A DNA stretch of 64,000 nt, taken from Splendidivirga corallicola (GTDB lineage Bacteria; Bacteroidota; Bacteroidia; Cytophagales; Cyclobacteriaceae). A program made the position numbers and the translations under genes. Where the stretch lies: the NCBI GenBank assembly GCA_030442035.1, contig JAUJEA010000002.1:620001-684000 (forward strand). The letters run 5' to 3'. Below, one piece after another: positions 9,415-17,957 of this stretch (positions within the stretch are counted from its first letter, which is position 1; the number at the start of each line of letters is the position of its first letter). The notes beneath the pieces are model-generated. The model was not told the origin of the DNA, searched no databases, and was given only the letters and a program-made list of their open reading frames with translations.

Positions 9415-9908
9415 AGAAGTCACTATTCCGACTTTCAATCATGGATCAAGCTAAAACCTTGAAGTAAAGCAATCTCATTATTGAAATGATTGATAAACAG
9501 GCACTTCAATCAAACAAGATGTACTGACACCCAAAGGGGTCTGACATTAATAATAACCTGAAAGGTTCAGGAAGTTTAATTAATCTTGATATGATCCCCG
9601 GAAATTCTGCCAGTACTACATTGCATTGGTCAGATAATTCTGTTCGATCAAAAACTAAGATTGTATTGAATAAGGAAAAAGAATTGAAAATTGGCTCTTA
9701 ATCAAAATGAGATCATTTTGTAAAAAGAATAACTATGATCTAACTATTAATGCGTCACACCTCAAACAGAAGGCACCTTGATACCCCTGTAAAATATTCG
9801 GAACTGCTATGGTAATTTCACTCACTTCACCTATTAACTTGTTCCATAACTAATTTTTAATTGAAATTTCTTAAGAATATTTTTTTTGACTTTCAAAATT
9901 TTAATATT
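9415..9908 (+). other. intergenic region with a possible gene relic
   Basis: 494 bp without an intact gene. From about 9528 to 9701 one frame stays open for 57 codons without a good start and reads like real protein (contains SLINLDMIPGNSASTTLHW). A second open piece (TSIKQDVLTPKGV) ends just before it in another frame. This suggests a decayed, frameshifted fragment, but it is weak. No RNA gene or terminator was seen. Confidence 0.3.
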
Positions 9909-10442
9909 ATGAAACAAGTGTTTTTCACCCTAATATTCCTGTGTTTGTACACATTCGCTTTTTCACAAACAAAAAAAGATGATACCTATAATAAAGGAAA
10001 AATCTATTTGAAGGATAATAGAATCTTAAGTGTAAAAACATTGCAAATAACTGACGAGGAGGTAAATTTTTTGCACAAAGAAAACCTAACTAAAGGTGCT
10101 GTCGATTTAACCGATGTTAAGCTAATCAGGGTTCCCAAAGGGAATTACGCAGGGAGAGGTGCTTTGTATGGCGGGGGCCTTATGACATTAAGCGCTATTT
10201 ATGCACTGATCAAGATAAACAGTGATCCATATGTGGAACCTAAGGAAAATGCAGGTGCAATACTTCTGGGGTTCATAGTCGGTGGAACACTCGTAGGAGC
10301 TTTGATAGGATCTGCCAGTCCCAAATGGGCAACCATATATCCTAAAAAAAATAATTCGGCGAGTTCCAATAAAATCAATTATAAAGCAGGTATTTCCGCC
10401 AGCACAAAACACATCGGGCTATCGCTTCGGATCGGCTTTTAG
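9909..10442 (+). CDS. exported protein of unknown function with hydrophobic centre
   Basis: 177 aa from the ATG at 9909, which begins a standard signal peptide (MKQVFFTLIFLCLYTFAFSQ). The longer reading from 9861 adds 16 residues that spoil it. Residues 30-75 share the small beta-domain pattern of the protein at 3074 (IYLKDNRILSVK, then DLTDVKLIRVPKG). Residues 80-140 hold two hydrophobic Gly/Ala-rich segments, and the end (GLSLRIGF) looks like a terminal beta strand. An envelope location is likely; the function is unknown. It is 23 bp upstream of the next exported protein, so the two probably form an operon. Confidence 0.7.
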   Translation: MKQVFFTLIFLCLYTFAFSQTKKDDTYNKGKIYLKDNRILSVKTLQITDEEVNFLHKENLTKGAVDLTDVKLIRVPKGNYAGRGALYGGGLMTLSAIYALIKINSDPYVEPKENAGAILLGFIVGGTLVGALIGSASPKWATIYPKKNNSASSNKINYKAGISASTKHIGLSLRIGF

Positions 10443-10465
10443 TCTTATAGGAAACTTTTTGCAAA

Positions 10466-11038
10466 ATGAAAAATCTCGTATCAGCTATCGTATTGAGTTT
10501 TGTTGTTGGCGCCATGTGTTTTGGGCAGGAATGCAAGTTTGTTAAGAACAAAAAGAAACTTCAGAAGTATTTCCAAGCTATCAATATAGAAAAGATGACA
10601 AAGCCGAAGGTATTATTTGATAAATGGAATAAGGTGGCTTCTTCATCATTCATTAAAACTGATCAAGGTTTTTTGTGGAGTATATTCCTGATGCGTGGTT
10701 ATAGTGCCCGATTTGAAATTTTTGAGAATAACCCGATTATCGTTCAATTTGAAAATGGCAGTATAGTGAAACTTTATCCAAACAGCTTTACGGAAGGTAA
10801 ATTTCCTGTTCTTGCCTTGACAACTTTCACGATTAACCCACTTTATAAGATTGACAAAGATCAAATTGATATGTTTTCCTCCAATAGGATAAAAAATATC
10901 AGGGTTTATTTTACGTCCGAAAAGGTTTTATCTGAAAACAGAAGTGAGGACGACCTTGGAACTTATTTTGAATATGAAATTCTTTCAGAACGCTATCAAT
11001 CAAATTGTATTACACCGGCAAACTGTATTCTTCAATGA
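10466..11038 (+). CDS. exported hypothetical protein
   Basis: 190 aa, with a signal peptide (MKNLVSAIVLSFVVGAMCFG, cleavage near 20). The mature part is mixed alpha/beta with Cys residues near the start (QECKF) and near the end (SNCITPANC), which could form disulfides in the periplasm. A central stretch (FENGSIVKLYPNSF) is typical of small beta domains in exported Bacteroidota proteins. No family is recognised. It probably shares an operon with the gene at 9909. Confidence 0.65.
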   Translation: MKNLVSAIVLSFVVGAMCFGQECKFVKNKKKLQKYFQAINIEKMTKPKVLFDKWNKVASSSFIKTDQGFLWSIFLMRGYSARFEIFENNPIIVQFENGSIVKLYPNSFTEGKFPVLALTTFTINPLYKIDKDQIDMFSSNRIKNIRVYFTSEKVLSENRSEDDLGTYFEYEILSERYQSNCITPANCILQ

Positions 11039-11139
11039 GTCTTATTCTTTTTAAGCTTTTGTGGTCGGAATTTAGGATCATTGGAATAGGGTGAGAGTAC
11101 CCATTTAAAATGTTGATTTTATTTTGTGTAAATAAACCG

Positions 11140-11179
11140 TGTTGACAATTCCCACCTAACACGATTCATATCTAAACAT
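11140..11179 (+). promoter_or_regulatory. upstream element shared by two paralogous small genes (copy 2)
   Basis: Begins TGTTGACA and aligns without gaps over 40 nt with 2667-2706, upstream of the paralogous gene. Here the element ends 13 nt before the ATG at 11193. It is a candidate promoter or operator for the pair. Only the conservation is observed. Confidence 0.45.
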
Positions 11180-11192
11180 TAAACTTTTAGAT

Positions 11193-11510
11193 ATGAAAGA
11201 GATAAAAGTCTTCAAACATCACCTGTTAAAAAACCACTCCATTCATTTAAATAAGGTCAATAAATCAATATCCCCTGATGAAATTATCGATTTTTTGCTA
11301 AGTCGAAAAATTATCAATGAGAAGGAAACAATGCGCTATGTAATTCTCCAGGAATTTCATGATTTATATCCTATATATAATTACCATAAAACCAAAACAG
11401 CAGCCTCAATAGCAAAAAAATTCAATTTATGTAAAGCCAAAGTCTGGACCGTTTTAAAGGACCATCCAAGGCGTTTTGATGCAAAAAGAAATTCGGATTC
11501 ACTGTTGTAA
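11193..11510 (+). CDS. small HTH-like protein, paralog of the protein at 2717
   Basis: 105 aa, cytosolic and basic. It aligns end to end with the 2717 product: FKHHLLKNH, the block ILQEFHDLYP and the tail HKTKTAASIAKKF then VWTVLKDHPRRFD are shared. The tail resembles a helix-turn-helix, so a DNA-binding role is possible, but no named family is recognised. It is followed about 110 bp later by the Big_2 lipoprotein. That lipoprotein ends in the same module as the M48-type protease next to the other paralog. Confidence 0.7.
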   Translation: MKEIKVFKHHLLKNHSIHLNKVNKSISPDEIIDFLLSRKIINEKETMRYVILQEFHDLYPIYNYHKTKTAASIAKKFNLCKAKVWTVLKDHPRRFDAKRNSDSLL

Positions 11511-11620
11511 CTCATCCATTGAGTTACTTTAAATTGATAAACCTTTTATCAAAACATCAACATTCCTGCAAGCAATTAATATTGTTTAACGAGCAAAAAC
11601 TAACTCTAAATCATTATGTT

Positions 11621-12988
11621 ATGAAATTGATCAATAATATCCCTGTAAAGCCATATTTGATTCTATTATTAGTATTTATTTGTATTTCTTGTAAAAAAGA
11701 CGAAGAAAATGCACCAAGCGTATCAAATATTGACATTAGCCCTGAAACCCCTGTCCTTACCTCAATAGGTGAAACGATTCAGCTTAAAGCAATAGCTAAA
11801 GATGCTGGAGAAAATATTATCAAGGGTAAAAGATTTGTTTGGTCATCATCTGACGAAAGTATAGCTTCTATTAATGAAAACGGTCTTGTAACCGCAAATG
11901 CTAAAGGAACAGTCAGGATTACAGCAACAACTGATAATATTTCCGGCTCGACTAATGTTTCCATCGAACAGCATGTATCTACCATCCTGATTACCCCCAA
12001 TAGTCATATGTTTGTTTCACTTGGCGAAACAAAACAGTTCAATGCAGTACCAATGGATGCCAATGGTAATGTGGTTAGAAATGCAACAATTTCCTGGAAG
12101 TCGTCTAATATAGTCAAGGCAAGTGTACACGACGGTTTAGTAACTGCCCTTAGAAATGGAATTGTAACTATTTCAGTTAACTCCGGAGAAATTACAGAAT
12201 CTTTTGAAGTTGAAATTGATCAAAAAACAAACAGTCTCAGTATCATACCTGAGGTTGCGACAATAAGTCTTAATTCTAGTTTGCAATTAGAGGGTATCGC
12301 AAACGATGCACTTGGTAATGAAATTAAAAATGCGGAAATAGTCTGGTCCTCCTCCGACGAATCTATTGCTGAAATTGATCCAAACGGATTAATCACCCCA
12401 TTAGATTCCGGTGCCGTAATTATTAAAGCCAGTTCAGATGGAAAGACTGCTATGATGCAATTAACTGTTGAAAATCTCGATGACCTGATAATACCTGGTA
12501 AAGGTACATTGGGGATTAATCTTACAGATAATTTTTTCACCTTAACAAATAAACTAGGCGAACCTGACCTGAATCTTCCGGTGGCTATCATTATAGGGCC
12601 AAATGGTTCGCTAACTATTTATGCGGAAGTTTATAAAAAATTGGGTTTCACTGCTTTTATTCTATCCAAAGGAAAGCTGTTAAGTACAGATCCAATATTT
12701 TCAATTGAACTAAAAGCTCCGTTTGCGGGAAAAACAAAAGAACAAATCGGAATAGGAAGCCAAAAAGATGATGTTTTTGATATTTATGGCAATCCTGATG
12801 AAATTTCTCCAAGTGGAATCCATAGATATGAATCGCTTGGTATAGGCTTTAAGTTTGATTCGGATGATAAAATAGAGGTTATTTCAATTTTTACGCCAGC
12901 CGCAGGCAACAGAATAGAATATATGAACAGTATTTCGACTTTTGATTATAAAAAACTTATGAAAGAAATAGATCTCTTAAAAGATTAA
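11621..12988 (+). CDS. Big_2 (bacterial Ig-like) lipoprotein with BamE/BLIP-like C-terminal module
   Basis: 455 aa from the ATG at 11621, which gives a lipoprotein signal ending ICISC followed by KKDEE. The longer frame from 11519 adds 34 polar residues and is unlikely. Three tandem Big_2 domains follow, at about residues 38-120, 120-203 and 205-287, each with 'SIxL...A.D..GN.I.....WSSSDESIA.I...GLVT' features. The C-terminal part (about 295-455) has two 'G-I-x-L/I ... LGEP' and 'GIGSQKDDVFDIYGNPDEI' motifs resembling SmpA/BamE-like folds; the second is shared with the M48-type protease at 790. It is predicted to be anchored in the outer membrane. The function is unknown; adhesion or envelope sensing are possibilities. 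Confidence 0.8.
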   Translation: MKLINNIPVKPYLILLLVFICISCKKDEENAPSVSNIDISPETPVLTSIGETIQLKAIAKDAGENIIKGKRFVWSSSDESIASINENGLVTANAKGTVRITATTDNISGSTNVSIEQHVSTILITPNSHMFVSLGETKQFNAVPMDANGNVVRNATISWKSSNIVKASVHDGLVTALRNGIVTISVNSGEITESFEVEIDQKTNSLSIIPEVATISLNSSLQLEGIANDALGNEIKNAEIVWSSSDESIAEIDPNGLITPLDSGAVIIKASSDGKTAMMQLTVENLDDLIIPGKGTLGINLTDNFFTLTNKLGEPDLNLPVAIIIGPNGSLTIYAEVYKKLGFTAFILSKGKLLSTDPIFSIELKAPFAGKTKEQIGIGSQKDDVFDIYGNPDEISPSGIHRYESLGIGFKFDSDDKIEVISIFTPAAGNRIEYMNSISTFDYKKLMKEIDLLKD

Positions 12989-13106
12989 ATCTTCCAAGCT
13001 TGTTTAACAAAGCCTGTAAGTCTATTCCTACAGATGGTAATATCTTTAAATTATTGATCCATTGCATGATTTAAAATTTAGGTCAGTGTAAAAAATTCCT
13101 TTTGAC

Positions 13107-16100
13107 ATGAAAAATCTCTTTACAATAATGACCTTGTATTATGCTTTCAACATTCATTCTCTTTTAGCACAAACAACAATCGCACACGGTACAGAGGTAA
13201 GCGGTACTTGGTCGATTGCAGGTTCTCCCTATTTGATCGAAGGACTGGTGACCATTCCAGCAAACCAAACACTGATCATTGATCCTGGTGTCGAAATACG
13301 ATTTTTGACTGGAGAGGACTTCGATATGGGAGACAATCAAATTGATATGGGAATGTTATATGTGAAAGGTGGGCTTATAGCAGAAGGAACTGTTTCCGAC
13401 AGGATTCTATTTACAAGGCAAGGAATAAGCGGGAATTGGGGGTGCATTGCTTTTCATGAAATAGCCGATCCAACCTCATCTTTGAAATATTGTAAGATTG
13501 AATATGCAAACAGAGTAACAGGTTTAGAAGGAGTTCATTACAACGGAGCGATTGATAGCAGAGCTGCTACTATTAGAGTGATCAATTCGGAAATTATTAA
13601 CAACAACTATATTGGTATTCATTGCGAAAATTCAACACCTATAATTGCGAATAATGTCATCGCCAACAATATAAATAGTGGCTTGTATCTTGGTGAAGAA
13701 TTCAATTACCGTCGTGATACTATCATAGTAACTAATTGTACCATCATAAATAACCAAACTGGTATATCAACAAGATGGGCAAAAGCAAAAGTTACTAATA
13801 CGATTTTTTGGGACAATGAACATTCTTTAAATGTTTCCAATGATTATCTTACGATATCGCATTCTCTTGTACATGAAGATGTCTTACCTTCTTTTGGAAC
13901 TTGGTTGAAAATAGAAGATGGAATGATCCATGCCCGAAATCCCCAGCTTGAAGGTGATTACTCTCTTCCTTCATTTTCACCATGTATTGATGCAGGCAGT
14001 CCTGATATGGTCAAACTTAATTTACCCTTATTAGACTTTCTTGGAGAAAATCGAATGAATCTAAATCGTATCGATATAGGAGCCACAGAATATAGCTCGA
14101 CGCACTACCTTTCTCTAAAGAAACCCAATGGCAACGAGGGCTTTATGGGAAGATCGGCTCAGGTCATTTCCTGGGCTAGCAATATTGATAACGTGAATCT
14201 TGAGTATAGTAATGATTACGGAAAAAGTTGGCAAACAATTGCCACCGGTGTTGAAAATAGTGATACATATCAATGGGATATACCTAATGAAGAAAGCTTT
14301 GGCTATGTAGCAAGAGTTGTCAGTGGGAATGACCCCACTATTTACGATGAAAGTGATACCCCTTTTCACGTAATTACTTCAACCATTCCGGACAGCACAT
14401 TTTTGCATGGTAGGCTCACCATTGAGCATTCCCCGTATAAAATTAATGGAATAGCTATTGTTCCTGTTGAAGAAACATTAATAATAGATCCAGGAGTAAA
14501 ACTTGAATTCAAAACAGGAACAAATTTTGATCACTCTTCAGAGGGTTTCGATGCTGGTCTTCTTTATGTGAAAGGAAAACTAATAGCAGCAGGCAACAGT
14601 GATCAACCCATTGTGTTTTCAAGGCAAGGTGTATTTGGTTATTGGGGATGCATCGCATTTCATGAAATTGCAGATTCGGAATCATCTCTGAAGTTTGTTG
14701 AAATTGAATATGCCAACAAGATTATAAACCTGGAGGGTAGTTATTATAACGGAGCTATCAGTATTCAAAACCCTGAGGTTTCAGTCAAAAACTCAACCAT
14801 CATCAATAACAACAATACAGGAATCCAAAGTGAAAATTCGACTCCAATAATTATAAATAACATTATTGCTAATAATGCCGAAAATGGAATATTCCTAGGT
14901 GAAGAATTTGCTTACAATCGTGACACGATCAACATAATGAATAACACTATTGTGAATAACAAAGTAGGTATATCCACAAGATGGGCCAAGACAAAAGTTC
15001 TTAATACTATTCTTTGGGATAATGAAAGTTCCTTAAATGTTTCTAATGATTATCTTATTATATCATATTCCCTTGTTCAAGAAGACCTCTTGTCGCCCTT
15101 TCTAGGATGGTTGAAGATAGAAGATGGTATTATTTATAATATTGATCCTCAGTTTCTGAATATTAATAAAAGAGATTTTCATTTGGAATTAACATCCCCT
15201 TGCATAGATAGTGGGGACCCAGGGACTGAATACAATTTAGAACCCAAGCCTAATGGCCAACAAGCTAATATTGGTGCCTATGGCAACACATCTGAAGCAA
15301 CGTTCTCCGAAGATATTCCTCGTATTCGCCAAATTTCAATCAAAGAAGGTCATATTTTTGGAAATGATACCATTCATATTAAAGGTAAAGGTTTTCTGAG
15401 CTCCAGCAATTCAAGCACCGTGAGCTTTGATGATACTCCATCGTCTAACTATATCTTTTGGTCAGAAGATAGTATTGTTTGCCTAACTCCATCCCATTTA
15501 CCGGGAATGGTTGACATTAGTATTAAAAATGAGAATGATAAAAAAGGACTGGCTCTAAAATCTTTTCTTTATGTAGCACCTGATTTAGCACAGCTGACTC
15601 CAGCTTATATAAGTACAGGAGGAGATAATCAAATAACAATAAGCGGTACTATGTTTGGAAGCCTTCAAGGGAATACTAAAATATATTTTGGAGAAAGTAA
15701 AAGCACAAGCTATTCAACTTGGACTGATACACTCATATCACTGACTTGTCCTTTCAACTCTGAAGGATTGCTGGATCTGACTTTTGAAATCTCGGAAGAT
15801 CTCTCCTATACAATCCCACAAACATTACTTTATACCACAGACCCAATAGTAGAGGTTTGTAATGAAATTGAAGGTTCATGGAAACCTCCTAATGTTTATT
15901 TAATCTTATGTGATGTCACTATTCCCAAAGATAAAACACTTCTCGTTCAACCTGGTGTCAAAATATTTGCGCTGGGTAACGATAAAAAGGATATATCATT
16001 GACGGTTGAAGGAAAATTAGATGCTCTGGGAAGCTTAAATGACTCCATAAGATTTACCTCCTTGCCTAATAGTGTGGGGAATTGGACTGGTATAGAAATT

Positions 16101-17774
16101 AAAAATGAAGGAAACTTCAAATATGTTGTGGTTGAAAATGCCGAAAATGGTATTGAGCTGTCTGACGGTACATTAACCATTAGTGATGCAAGAATTAGTA
16201 ATAATAAAAAGGGGATACGTTTAAATGGTTCTGAGAAACAAGTTTCAGCTGTAATTGATCGATCCATTATAAGCAAAAACAGCAAAGGCATAGAAAGCAA
16301 AGCCCATTCAAATGACCGCCATGGGTCTGTAGATGTTTCAATTAATGATTGTAAGATTATAAACAATCACGATTTTGGTATTCGTTTGGAAGCGACCGGG
16401 AGTTCAGGCTTTATAACTCGAGCTTCAAGTACTGCCAGTATTATTATCAAACTAGATAATTCAGAGATACGTAAAAATGGCCATGCAATGGAAATGAAAG
16501 CACTTGGTTTTATTAGGGATGGCAGTCCATTTGATATCAGAAGATATGCAACAACACGATTAAAGGGTAATAATAATATAATCTGGAATAATGAAAAAGG
16601 CATTTCTATGCATGAAGGTGAAGCCAAATATAGCACTGCCAATCTTGATCTTGTTAATACCAATTTTTATCACAACGATGTTCATATCCAAATGTTAGCC
16701 GGTGGGTTACACCTGAAAAATTCAAGCCTATGGGATAATAGTGCCTCCATATTAAAAATTATACAATTCGATACTATCAATATTTCACATTCAAATTTGA
16801 ATACTGTCGGCACTGCTTTCGGGCAAAATAATATTTCAGCAGATCCTTTTTATGTTTCTCCTACATCAGGTGATTTCAATTTACAAGAAAATTCACCTTG
16901 CATTGATTCTGGAAATAATCTATATGTAACTTCACAAACGGACCTTAACAATAATATTCGAATTTGGAATCCATTTGGAACAGATAGCACTTTAGTAGAC
17001 ATTGGTGCTTTTGAATTTGGAAGTCAAAAACCAAGCGTTCCCAAGATAGTTAATCAGACCACTCAAATTGAAATTTGTGAAGGTGGTACTTTTCACTTGG
17101 AAATAGTTGCTAAAGATACCATTAAGCCAAATTATCAGTGGTACAAAGATAATGTGCAAATTGCGGAAGCCAGTAAAGCTATCTTAATCATTGAAAATGC
17201 AAGTTTTAATGATATGGGTAACTACCATTGTGAGGTGAGCAATGATTACGGAGTAGTTATCTCAGAAACAATTCCAGTGGTGGTTCATCTTTCTCCTGAT
17301 AAACCAACTATAATACAACGCGCAGATACGTTGATTTCCAGTTCGACATGGGGTAATCAATGGTATTTAAATGAAATACCTATTGACGGGGCAACTAATC
17401 AAAAATACATTATTGAAAAAAATGGTAATTACCAGGTTGTCGTAACAGATGAGCAAGGATGTATTTCTCAACCTTCGGATATATCTAATATTATTTATAC
17501 CTCTGTTGGGAGATATAAATTAAATAACTCCATCAAAATATATCCTAACCCGAGCCATAGCAGATTCAAGCTCCTTCTCAAATCAGATGACAAAGGTGTT
17601 GTCCAATTAAGATTGTATGATATAGCAGGCCGAATCATTTCAAATCAGGAATTCCAAAGACAAGGTCGATCTTTTGAGTATGAGTTAAATTTAGTGAACT
17701 TGAAAAGTGGTGTTTATTTATTAGACATCGTATCATCTAATGAAATCATAACAAAAAGATTATTTAAGCTTTGA
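13107..17774 (+). CDS. giant beta-helix/IPT/Ig surface protein with T9SS type A sorting domain
   Basis: 1555 aa with a signal peptide (about residues 1-21, ending SLLAQ). Domains in order: parallel beta-helix unit 1 (about 22-325); an Fn3-like linker; a near copy of unit 1 (about 429-735); two IPT/TIG domains (about 745-910, with ITISGTMFGS); a third beta-helix (about 915-1300); an Ig-like domain (about 1315-1395, with YQWYKDN and YHCEVSNDYG); and a type A sorting tail from about 1475 (IKIYPNPSHSRF to the C-terminal RLFKL). It should be exported by the T9SS and fixed to the surface. Beta-helices often act in polysaccharide binding or cleavage, but no catalytic triad can be identified by eye. 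Confidence 0.88.
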   Translation: MKNLFTIMTLYYAFNIHSLLAQTTIAHGTEVSGTWSIAGSPYLIEGLVTIPANQTLIIDPGVEIRFLTGEDFDMGDNQIDMGMLYVKGGLIAEGTVSDRILFTRQGISGNWGCIAFHEIADPTSSLKYCKIEYANRVTGLEGVHYNGAIDSRAATIRVINSEIINNNYIGIHCENSTPIIANNVIANNINSGLYLGEEFNYRRDTIIVTNCTIINNQTGISTRWAKAKVTNTIFWDNEHSLNVSNDYLTISHSLVHEDVLPSFGTWLKIEDGMIHARNPQLEGDYSLPSFSPCIDAGSPDMVKLNLPLLDFLGENRMNLNRIDIGATEYSSTHYLSLKKPNGNEGFMGRSAQVISWASNIDNVNLEYSNDYGKSWQTIATGVENSDTYQWDIPNEESFGYVARVVSGNDPTIYDESDTPFHVITSTIPDSTFLHGRLTIEHSPYKINGIAIVPVEETLIIDPGVKLEFKTGTNFDHSSEGFDAGLLYVKGKLIAAGNSDQPIVFSRQGVFGYWGCIAFHEIADSESSLKFVEIEYANKIINLEGSYYNGAISIQNPEVSVKNSTIINNNNTGIQSENSTPIIINNIIANNAENGIFLGEEFAYNRDTINIMNNTIVNNKVGISTRWAKTKVLNTILWDNESSLNVSNDYLIISYSLVQEDLLSPFLGWLKIEDGIIYNIDPQFLNINKRDFHLELTSPCIDSGDPGTEYNLEPKPNGQQANIGAYGNTSEATFSEDIPRIRQISIKEGHIFGNDTIHIKGKGFLSSSNSSTVSFDDTPSSNYIFWSEDSIVCLTPSHLPGMVDISIKNENDKKGLALKSFLYVAPDLAQLTPAYISTGGDNQITISGTMFGSLQGNTKIYFGESKSTSYSTWTDTLISLTCPFNSEGLLDLTFEISEDLSYTIPQTLLYTTDPIVEVCNEIEGSWKPPNVYLILCDVTIPKDKTLLVQPGVKIFALGNDKKDISLTVEGKLDALGSLNDSIRFTSLPNSVGNWTGIEIKNEGNFKYVVVENAENGIELSDGTLTISDARISNNKKGIRLNGSEKQVSAVIDRSIISKNSKGIESKAHSNDRHGSVDVSINDCKIINNHDFGIRLEATGSSGFITRASSTASIIIKLDNSEIRKNGHAMEMKALGFIRDGSPFDIRRYATTRLKGNNNIIWNNEKGISMHEGEAKYSTANLDLVNTNFYHNDVHIQMLAGGLHLKNSSLWDNSASILKIIQFDTINISHSNLNTVGTAFGQNNISADPFYVSPTSGDFNLQENSPCIDSGNNLYVTSQTDLNNNIRIWNPFGTDSTLVDIGAFEFGSQKPSVPKIVNQTTQIEICEGGTFHLEIVAKDTIKPNYQWYKDNVQIAEASKAILIIENASFNDMGNYHCEVSNDYGVVISETIPVVVHLSPDKPTIIQRADTLISSSTWGNQWYLNEIPIDGATNQKYIIEKNGNYQVVVTDEQGCISQPSDISNIIYTSVGRYKLNNSIKIYPNPSHSRFKLLLKSDDKGVVQLRLYDIAGRIISNQEFQRQGRSFEYELNLVNLKSGVYLLDIVSSNEIITKRLFKL

Positions 17775-17957
17775 TAGACATTTCTTTGCCTTATAATTCT
17801 AATCTTAAAAAAATGTATAATCCATTGAGTGCCGGAGATCTAATAAAGATAATCTTTGCATTAACTTTCTTGAAAGTTCACTTATTGATTAATGTTTAGT
17901 TTGGTCGTTATAGCAATATTAACAATATTGTCTAACCAATTTAGCTTCAATAAGTTT

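Noticed and set aside
15947-16663. Two long minus-strand frames (139 and 98 codons) inside the beta-helix gene
   Set aside because: Both are Leu/Ile/Ser-rich mirror images of the repeated Asn/Ile-rich beta-helix codons; no starts or domains.
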